Positions 1 to 5,161 of a stretch of 6,311 nt of DNA are shown here, piece by piece. The DNA is taken from NCBI GenBank assembly GCA_903888395.1, contig CAISTO010000367.1:1-6311 (forward strand), in the 5' to 3' direction. Source of the DNA: an uncultured Bacteroidota bacterium. Its GTDB lineage: Bacteria > Bacteroidota > Bacteroidia > UKL13-3. The notes below the pieces were generated by a model, which saw nothing but the letters and a program-made list of their open reading frames with translations, had not been told where the DNA came from and did not search any database. The translations under genes and the position numbers were made by a program. The first letter of the stretch is position 1. The number at the start of each line of letters is the position of its first letter.

Positions 1-26
1 ACTATTTTTTGTTCATTTTCAATTAA

Positions 27-57
27 TTTGATTTTACAATACAATTCCTTACATTCG
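27..57 (+). promoter_or_regulatory. Bacteroidota-type promoter for the five-gene cluster
   Basis: A TTTG at 27-30 is followed after 19 bases by TACATTCG at 50-57. The known Bacteroidota housekeeping promoter is TTTG at -33 and TAnnTTTG at -7, about 19 bases apart. The -33 box matches fully and the -7 box matches at five of its six defined positions (C replaces one T). Transcription would start a few bases after 57, leaving a leader of roughly 10 bases before the ATG at 74. No Shine-Dalgarno sequence is visible, which is usual in this phylum. The remaining upstream bases show no gene. The match is by eye and such AT-rich motifs can arise by chance, but position and spacing are both right. Confidence 0.55.
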
Positions 58-73
58 CCAAGCTTAATTTTTT

Positions 74-1357
74 ATGGAAATACTCATTTTAAATGCCACT
101 GTTTGCTTTCCTGCAAGTCCTTTTTTAAATAAAGTTTGCGATGTATTGATAGTTGATAATCATATTGATACTATAGTTTTAAGTAGCAAAAAATCATTTT
201 CAAATACTCAAAAATACAAGCACGTTATTGATGCCAAAAAAGCCAGTTTATTACCAAGTTTGGTTTGTTTGCGCACTCACAGCTCCGACCCCGGTAATGA
301 ACACAAAGAAACTTTAGCCACTTTGGCTCAAACAGCAAATGCTGGCGGATTTTCAATTGTATGTGTTTTGCCCGACAGTGAGCCAAGCATTAACAGTAAA
401 AGTGCGGTGGAATATGTCATTAATCAATCAAAGAATTTACCAGTAACTTTATTGCCTTTTGGCACATTAAGTAATAAAATGGAAGGCAAGGAAATGAGTG
501 AAATGTATGACATGCACTTAGCCGGGGCCATTGGTTTTACAGATGCTAACCATGCCGTTAAAAATAGCAGTTTAATGCTGCGTGCTTTGCAATATGCTCA
601 AATATTTGGTGCAAAAGTTTTTACACATGCCGAAGATTTAAACTTAAGTAATGGAGGAAGAATGCACGAAGGAAATACCAGCGTGCTTTTGGGTTTAAAA
701 GGCATTCCTTCTATCACGGAAGAATTGGCCATTAAACGTGATATTGAATTAGCAAAATACACCAATTCAAGTATTCATTTTTCGCATATTTCAAGTAAAG
801 TTTCAGTTGAAATTATTCAAAAAGCCAAGAAAAAAGGTTTGCCAATTACCTGCGATGTGGCCATTGCCAATTTATGTTATACCGATACCGATTTGGTTGA
901 TTATAATTCTAACTTAAAATTGAATCCACCATTGCGCAGCAAAGAAGATAGAAAAGCGCTTTGGAATGGATTGTTAGACGGAACAATTGATGCGATTGTA
1001 ACTGATCATTTGCCACAAAATACAGAGCTAAAAGAAGTAGAATTTGAATATGCTGACGAGGGAATGATTATGCTGCAAACTGCATTGCCATTATTGATAG
1101 CAAATGCACCTAATAATTTTGATACCAATTTATTGGTTCAGAAATTAAGCACCAATCCAAGAACAATTTTAAACAAACCAATTCCTGTTTTTGAAAAAGG
1201 ACAAACAGCAGATTTTATCATTTTTGATGTCAATAAAAAATGGACGTTGAATGATAAAACCAATTTTTCGAAATCAAGAAATAGCATGGTTTATAACAAA
1301 GAATTACAAGGCAAAGTAATTGCCACATACTATAAAAACAAAATACAAACATTTTAA
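74..1357 (+). CDS. Dihydroorotase-like amidohydrolase, probably catalytically degenerate
   Basis: The 427-residue protein has the length and layout of a type I dihydroorotase (PyrC; carbamoyl-aspartate to dihydroorotate in pyrimidine synthesis, cytosolic amidohydrolase superfamily). Landmarks kept are DPG..KET (72-80), AGGF (90-93), FTD (155-157), THAED (184-188), HFSHIS (235-240), LNPPLRS (283-289), DGTIDAIVTDH (302-312) and a C-terminal EKGQTADFIIFD stretch (374-385). Aspartate 157, His185, His238 and Asp311 occupy metal or catalytic positions. However, the usual DxHxHxREPG motif reads CLRTHSSDPG (65-74), so the first metal histidine is Arg67 and the substrate-binding arginine is Ser71. The usual PNT is PDS (100-102), and the HH pair of the TPHHL motif is Ala265-Asn266. 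Bacteroidota often carry such a divergent PyrC paralogue beside a genuine one, so this is more likely an inactive or repurposed homologue than the pathway enzyme. The ATG at 74 sits just after the promoter and gives a normal N-terminal beta sheet. The next gene begins 3 bases after the stop. Confidence 0.88.
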   Translation: MEILILNATVCFPASPFLNKVCDVLIVDNHIDTIVLSSKKSFSNTQKYKHVIDAKKASLLPSLVCLRTHSSDPGNEHKETLATLAQTANAGGFSIVCVLPDSEPSINSKSAVEYVINQSKNLPVTLLPFGTLSNKMEGKEMSEMYDMHLAGAIGFTDANHAVKNSSLMLRALQYAQIFGAKVFTHAEDLNLSNGGRMHEGNTSVLLGLKGIPSITEELAIKRDIELAKYTNSSIHFSHISSKVSVEIIQKAKKKGLPITCDVAIANLCYTDTDLVDYNSNLKLNPPLRSKEDRKALWNGLLDGTIDAIVTDHLPQNTELKEVEFEYADEGMIMLQTALPLLIANAPNNFDTNLLVQKLSTNPRTILNKPIPVFEKGQTADFIIFDVNKKWTLNDKTNFSKSRNSMVYNKELQGKVIATYYKNKIQTF

Positions 1358-1360
1358 AAA

Positions 1361-2023
1361 ATGATCATAGAACACCAAAATAAAGTGATATTGAGTTCAC
1401 TTCAAGCTTTGCTTGGAACTTATGCTGAAGGAAAAAATTTAGCAAATGTATATAACGATTGCAGTCAAATATTTGTGTCGATAGATTCGTTTGAAAACAA
1501 AATGAAATCGCTGGATACATTAATGAATAAAGGCGGTTATGGCGAAATAGAAGAAGTTGTTTTTGACTTAATGTTAGTCCATTTTTTATCGGCTTTTGCC
1601 CACGATGAAGAATATTTTGACTCAGAAGAATGGGAAGAAATAGAAGAGAAAACGGTAGAACGCGGCACTGAATTATTAAACGTATTTTTATACATTAATG
1701 AAGCCAATGATGCCGATGCAAATATTTCGATTGAAGATTTCTTGAATGAATTTTTGTTAACTGACATGGACGAATTTCAAGATGAATTTAAAATATATGA
1801 GCCTTTGATAGAAAACGATTTGGATGAAGCTGATTTTGATGATTTGACAAAATTGAAAGCTACTTTACCAGATTCATCGGAAATAAAAGAAATATTTATT
1901 CCAATGGTCATGTTTTTCCAAACGCCCTATTCAACTGAAATGTTAGGTCAATTTAAAGGCAAATACAATGCTTTTGAAATAAGCGTGCTTGCTGCATTAT
2001 TAGCATTTACTAACTCTAATTAA
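1361..2023 (+). CDS. Acidic cytosolic protein of unknown function
   Basis: I do not recognise this 220-residue protein. It has no signal peptide and no convincing membrane helix, and it is strongly acidic, with Glu/Asp clusters at about 82-100 (DEEYFDSEEWEEIEEK), 134-143 and 151-161. Hydrophobic and acidic residues alternate in a pattern that suggests an all-helical soluble fold. The segments around 63-80 and 205-216 look like buried helices. No catalytic motif, zinc-binding cysteine cluster or repeat is visible. The ATG lies 3 bases after the upstream stop and the stop lies 5 bases before the next ATG, so it is almost certainly co-transcribed and translationally linked with its neighbours. 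The reading frame is intact and its codon use matches the flanking genes, so it is a real gene. A role with the dihydroorotase-like or DUF4199-like protein is only a guess from position. Confidence 0.8.
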   Translation: MIIEHQNKVILSSLQALLGTYAEGKNLANVYNDCSQIFVSIDSFENKMKSLDTLMNKGGYGEIEEVVFDLMLVHFLSAFAHDEEYFDSEEWEEIEEKTVERGTELLNVFLYINEANDADANISIEDFLNEFLLTDMDEFQDEFKIYEPLIENDLDEADFDDLTKLKATLPDSSEIKEIFIPMVMFFQTPYSTEMLGQFKGKYNAFEISVLAALLAFTNSN

Positions 2024-2028
2024 TTTAA

Positions 2029-2586
2029 ATGGAATACCAACAAAACGAAACTCCACTTTGGCTTCATGCTTTAAAATTTGGAATTATATATGCTGCTGCA
2101 ATCATCATACTTGATTTAGTATTTTTGATTGCTGGAGTTAACAGAGGCGATCATCCGTTAATTGATTCTGTTGTTCTATTGACTTCATCGGTTGCCACAT
2201 TATTTTTTGGTATGAAAATAAGAAGAGACCAACAAGTTAATGGATTTAGTAAATATACAGAAGTATTGAAAACAGCTTTGTTTATTGGTGTAATGGCTTC
2301 TGTAATTTTAGCAGCTTGGAAATTTATTTTTTATAAATTCATTAATCCTGAAGAGTTGTTGAAAGAGGTTGAAACTGCTAAAAAAGCAATTTTGGAAATG
2401 GATTATTTTGATGAAGACAAGAAAATGGAAATAATTGGTGCTATGAAAGACAAGAATTCGGCAGAATCAAAAATTTCATCACAATTATTGGGAGTCAATA
2501 TTTATGTTTTGATTGTAAGTTTAATCTTAGCCATTTTTGTTCAAAAACGTGATCCAGAAGATACTTACAAAAGCCTTGACATGTAA
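2029..2586 (+). CDS. DUF4199-like four-helix inner-membrane protein
   Basis: The 185-residue protein has four predicted membrane segments at about residues 13-36, 44-63, 82-105 and 152-172. A charged loop of about 45 residues (106-150) separates helices 3 and 4. The arrangement, the GFSKYTEVLKTALFIGV stretch leading into helix 3 and the FYKFINPE motif (101-108) closing it are characteristic of the DUF4199 family, which is common in Bacteroidota and has no established function. The ATG lies 5 bases after the preceding stop. The gene precedes a polyprenyl-phosphate sugar transferase homologue. I recall DUF4199 genes lying next to this transferase and a dihydroorotase-like gene in other Bacteroidota, which would suggest a shared role at the membrane, but I cannot verify that here. 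The family call is from memory of its motifs. Confidence 0.8.
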   Translation: MEYQQNETPLWLHALKFGIIYAAAIIILDLVFLIAGVNRGDHPLIDSVVLLTSSVATLFFGMKIRRDQQVNGFSKYTEVLKTALFIGVMASVILAAWKFIFYKFINPEELLKEVETAKKAILEMDYFDEDKKMEIIGAMKDKNSAESKISSQLLGVNIYVLIVSLILAIFVQKRDPEDTYKSLDM

Positions 2587-2622
2587 TTAAATCAATCATA
2601 TTAACCATAAAATTATTTATAA

Positions 2623-3594
2623 GTGAAAGAAATTCAAATATCGGTTGTAATACCATTTTATAATGAAGATGAGTCGTTGCCAGAATTATTGGCTTGGATT
2701 GAACGCGTAATGAATGAAAATAATTTCACTTATGAAATTATAATGGTTGACGATGGCAGCAATGATAATAGTTGGGCTGTAGTAGAAAAACTTTCAGTAA
2801 CTAATCCATTTATAAAAGCCATCAAATTCAGAAGAAATTATGGAAAATCTGCCGCATTAAATGTAGCTTTTCATAAAGTGCAAGGCAATGTGGTAATAAC
2901 AATGGATGCCGATATGCAAGATAGTCCTGATGAAATTCCGGGTTTGTATAACATGATAGTTAACGATGGTTTTGATTTGGTTAGCGGTTGGAAAAAGAAA
3001 CGTTACGACCCAATTACTAAAACCCTTCCTACAAAAATATTTAATTGGGCTACTCGCAAAATGAGTGGAATAGAATTGAATGATTTCAATTGTGGTTTAA
3101 AAGCATATAAAGTTGATGTAGTTAAAGCCATTGAAGTATATAATGAAATGCACCGTTACATTCCAGTTTTAGCGAAGTGGAATGGATTTACAAAAATTAC
3201 CGAAAAAGAAGTTGTTCATAGAGCGCGTAAATATGGTGTTACTAAGTTTGGTTTCGACCGTTTTATCAATGGTTTCCTCGATTTATTAACCATCTTTTTT
3301 GTATCTAAATTTGGTAAAAAACCCATGCATTTCTTTGGCGTTTTAGGTACTTTATTTTTTATACTTGGTTTTTTTGGAGCAGCTTATATTGGTCTTCAAA
3401 AATTATGGTATATTTCACATAACATGAATTTAAATAGAGGAATTACAGAACAACCCATGTTTTATGTTTCTTTGGTTTCAATCATTATTGGTATGCAATT
3501 GTTTTTAGCTGGATTTATTGGTGAATTAATTAGCCGAAATTCAAACGAAAGAAACCATTATGGAATAACCAAACACATCGGTTATAATGACTAA
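2623..3594 (+). CDS. Family 2 glycosyltransferase, polyprenyl-phosphate sugar transferase type
   Basis: The 323-residue protein has a GT-A domain followed by a membrane anchor, as in DPM1/ArnC/GtrB-type enzymes that move a sugar from a nucleotide donor to a polyprenyl phosphate at the cytoplasmic face. Visible motifs are VVIPFYNE (8-15), VDDGSNDNS (42-50), the metal-binding DADMQD (95-100), NCGLKAY (156-162) and HRYIP (177-181). Two hydrophobic helices at about 237-258 and 277-302 form the anchor. The start must be the GTG at 2623: the codon before it in frame (2620-2622) is TAA, and the next in-frame ATG would delete the nucleotide-binding strand. The gap to the previous gene is 36 bases and shows no promoter. 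The 3' end overlaps the next glycosyltransferase by 8 bases, implying coupled translation and a shared pathway, probably envelope glycan or glycolipid assembly. The sugar and the acceptor cannot be read from the sequence. Confidence 0.92.
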   Translation: MKEIQISVVIPFYNEDESLPELLAWIERVMNENNFTYEIIMVDDGSNDNSWAVVEKLSVTNPFIKAIKFRRNYGKSAALNVAFHKVQGNVVITMDADMQDSPDEIPGLYNMIVNDGFDLVSGWKKKRYDPITKTLPTKIFNWATRKMSGIELNDFNCGLKAYKVDVVKAIEVYNEMHRYIPVLAKWNGFTKITEKEVVHRARKYGVTKFGFDRFINGFLDLLTIFFVSKFGKKPMHFFGVLGTLFFILGFFGAAYIGLQKLWYISHNMNLNRGITEQPMFYVSLVSIIIGMQLFLAGFIGELISRNSNERNHYGITKHIGYND

Positions 3595-4714
3595 AAAAAA
3601 GATCCTAATTATTGGTCCGGCTTGGCCTTTGCGTGGCGGTTTGGCTACCTATAACGAACGTCTTTGCCGAGAGTTCAATGCACAGGGACACGAATGTGAA
3701 ATTGCAAGTTTTTCATTGCAATATCCTAAAGTTTTGTTTCCAGGAAAAACGCAAATGAGCGATGACCCGAAACCAACTGATATTACTATTCATTCCATCA
3801 TTAATTCTATCAATCCACTGAACTGGTTTTTGGTTGGAAATAAATTAAAAAATAAGGAATACGATTTAGTGATTTTTAGGTATTGGATGAGCTTTATGGC
3901 GCCTGCATTTGGAACCATTGCTCGTTTAATAAAAGCCAATGGTAAAACCAAAGTTATTACCATTGCCGATAACATTATTCCACACGAACAACAGTTTTTT
4001 GATAATGCATTTACACAATATTTTATAGATGCTTGCGATGGTTTTTTGGCCATGAGTAGGGAAGTATATGCGCATGTTGATTTATTTGCCACTGGCAAAC
4101 CAAAAAAATACGTGCCGCACCCCATGTACGATATGTTTGGGCCATTATTGGATAAGCAAGAAGCTAAAAGAAAATTGGGTTTAAATGAAGCTGATGATTA
4201 TTTGTTGTTTTTTGGATTTATAAGAAAATACAAAGGCTTAAGTTTATTGTTAGATAGTTTTGTTTTATTGAAACATTCGCATCCAAATTTAAAGCTAATT
4301 GTAGCGGGTGAATTTTACGAAAACAGTGAACCTTATTTACAACAAATAAAAAATTTAGGATTAGAAAACAGTGTAATCCTCAGAACTGATTTTATTCCAA
4401 ATAATGAAGTGGGCGTATATTTTTCGGCTGCCGATTTAATAGTTCAAACTTATTTAACAGCTACGCAAAGTGGTGTTACACAAATAGCTTATTACTACAG
4501 CAAACCAATGCTCGTTACCAATGTTGGTGGGCTTGCGGAGCTTGTGCCTCATGAAGTAGTTGGGTATGTAGTTGATAAAAATACTACTGAAATTGCTGCG
4601 GCAATCAATGATTTTTATATAGCAAACCGTGAACAAGAATTTACTGCCAATATGGAAGTAGAAAAACAAAAATTTACTTGGAAATATTTAACAGAACAAT
4701 TGTTGGATATATAA
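3587..4714 (+). CDS. GT-B glycosyltransferase, GT4-like
   Basis: The 375-residue protein has the two-domain GT-B layout. The N-terminal domain starts ILIIGPAWPLRGGLATY (6-22), with the glycine-rich acceptor/donor loop of GT4 enzymes. The C-terminal domain begins around 205 with LLFFGFIRKYKGLSLLLDSF (206-225), then LKLIVAGEF (235-243) and KPMLVTNVGGLAELV (306-320). There is no signal peptide or clear membrane helix, so it should be cytosolic or peripherally bound. The usual EX7E donor motif is altered: the region reads TATQSGVTQIA (291-301), with no glutamate and Gln299 at the place of the second one. The sub-family therefore differs from textbook GT4 members, or uses other residues. The ATG at 3587 overlaps the end of the preceding glycosyltransferase by 8 bases, a typical translational coupling. 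It likely adds a sugar in the same envelope glycan pathway. Donor and acceptor are unknown. Confidence 0.88.
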   Translation: MTKKKILIIGPAWPLRGGLATYNERLCREFNAQGHECEIASFSLQYPKVLFPGKTQMSDDPKPTDITIHSIINSINPLNWFLVGNKLKNKEYDLVIFRYWMSFMAPAFGTIARLIKANGKTKVITIADNIIPHEQQFFDNAFTQYFIDACDGFLAMSREVYAHVDLFATGKPKKYVPHPMYDMFGPLLDKQEAKRKLGLNEADDYLLFFGFIRKYKGLSLLLDSFVLLKHSHPNLKLIVAGEFYENSEPYLQQIKNLGLENSVILRTDFIPNNEVGVYFSAADLIVQTYLTATQSGVTQIAYYYSKPMLVTNVGGLAELVPHEVVGYVVDKNTTEIAAAINDFYIANREQEFTANMEVEKQKFTWKYLTEQLLDI

Positions 4715-4719
4715 AAGTT

Positions 4720-4755
4720 TTAAAGTTTTTGGGTGTTTTTGTGTTAAAGTTTTTG
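4720..4755 (+). repeat. 12-bp direct repeat after the cluster
   Basis: The 12-mer TTAAAGTTTTTG occurs at 4720-4731 and again at 4744-4755, immediately after the last glycosyltransferase stop. The spacing between the starts is 24 bases. The sequence is low-complexity, so a chance or slippage origin is plausible, and no function is assigned. Confidence 0.4.
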
Positions 4756-4824
4756 AAATGTAATTTGCCAATTGTTTGAGTTTTTACCACATGCGACAAC
4801 TTAATTAAAATTTTTAGTTTTATA

Positions 4825-4870
4825 GTTCCATAGGAACGAAATATATTTAGCAACGGGTTTTAACCCGTTG
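4825..4870 (+). repeat. REP-like palindromic element, copy 1 (plus orientation)
   Basis: The element consists of a short hairpin GTTCC-ATA-GGAAC (4825-4837), a spacer with AATAT (4840-4844) and TAGC (4848-4851), then a longer hairpin in which CAACGGGTT (4851-4859) pairs with AACCCGTTG (4862-4870). The tetranucleotide TTAG sits directly at the foot of the long hairpin. In REP elements mobilised by RAYT (TnpA-REP) transposases a GTAG-like tetranucleotide occupies that place. A second copy with the same architecture lies at 4958-5011 on the other strand. The hairpins are seen directly, while the REP assignment is inference. Confidence 0.6.
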
Positions 4871-4893
4871 AAAAATTGCGTAACATCCTACAT

Positions 4894-4958
4894 GAAAATC
4901 CCCAAATATTGCAAAAAGCGAAGGCTTTTTGCAATATTTGGGGATTTTCGTTTTTTTT
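4894..4958 (+). terminator. Strong intrinsic terminator with 26-bp perfect stem
   Basis: Bases 4894-4919 are the exact reverse complement of 4924-4949, leaving a four-base GAAG loop (4920-4923). One G (4950) and eight T residues (4951-4958) follow, as expected for a Rho-independent terminator on the plus strand. The opposite strand lacks a matching T tract. It lies 180 bases after the last glycosyltransferase stop and should end the cluster transcript. The stem is much longer than most intrinsic terminators need, and it sits exactly between two inverted palindromic elements. Confidence 0.85.
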
Positions 4959-5011
4959 GAATAGCCACCAGTTTCACTGGTGGCTATTCATATTCAACTC
5001 CTTCGGAGTTG
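4958..5011 (-). repeat. REP-like palindromic element, copy 2 (minus orientation)
   Basis: Read on the minus strand, it begins with a short hairpin CAACTCC-GAA-GGAGTTG (5011 to 4995), then AATAT (4994-4990) and TAGC (4986-4983), then a long hairpin. On the plus strand that long hairpin is a perfect 15-bp stem, 4958-4972 paired with 4976-4990, with a TTC loop. ATAG stands near the foot of its core. The order and spacing of motifs are identical to the copy at 4825-4870, although most hairpin bases differ in a compensated way. The hairpin next to the T tract could also add to transcription termination. Confidence 0.6.
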
Positions 5012-5161
5012 TTCTTTTATTGTTTATTGATTTGATGCACATAGTTTTTTCTCCAACCTCTACTAAATGCGATAAATTTCAAAATTCCCCAAATTTTATC
5101 ATGGCTTTTATTTAAAAGATTTGTTTAAAACAACTATTCTTGTTTTTTATAATTTACCCTT

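Larger units (their letters stand above)
4715..5161. other. Palindrome-rich intergenic region
   Basis: These 447 bases hold no convincing gene. The left part (4715-4824) is T/G-rich and AT-rich, with a short direct repeat. The middle (4825-5011) carries five hairpins packed in under 190 bases: two palindromic elements of one design facing each other and a long terminator hairpin between them. The right part (5012-5161) is AT-rich filler before the TTG start at 5162. I saw no promoter there that matches the Bacteroidota consensus well. An open frame across 4876-5115 runs straight through the hairpins and has no protein-like features. Confidence 0.7.

Noticed and set aside
1537..1767. Minus-strand open frame of 76 codons
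   Set aside because: It lies wholly inside the acidic protein gene. Its serine/lysine-rich translation is the antisense shadow of Glu/Asp codons, with no motif or start context.
3790..4125. Minus-strand open frame of 111 codons
   Set aside because: It is antisense to the GT4-like gene, whose frame has clear family motifs. The shadow shows no domain.
4454..4669. Minus-strand open frame of 71 codons
   Set aside because: It is antisense to the donor domain of the GT4-like gene and has no protein-like features.
4851..4870. Second intrinsic terminator at the CAACGGG/CCCGTTG hairpin
   Set aside because: No T tract follows; the next bases are A-rich. It fits better as part of the palindromic element.
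4825..5011. CRISPR array or tRNA
   Set aside because: The repeats are inverted palindromes with differing arms, not regularly spaced direct repeats. No cloverleaf or CCA-type end is visible.
4876..5115. Plus-strand open frame of 79 codons in the intergenic region
   Set aside because: It passes through the terminator hairpin, its T tract and two further palindromes. The Phe-rich translation reflects T runs, not a protein.
5120..5157. Promoter for the HTTM gene (TTTG at 5120-5123, TAATTTAC at 5150-5157)
   Set aside because: The spacing of 26 bases is too long, the -7 box lacks the final TTTG match, and it would leave almost no leader before the TTG at 5162.
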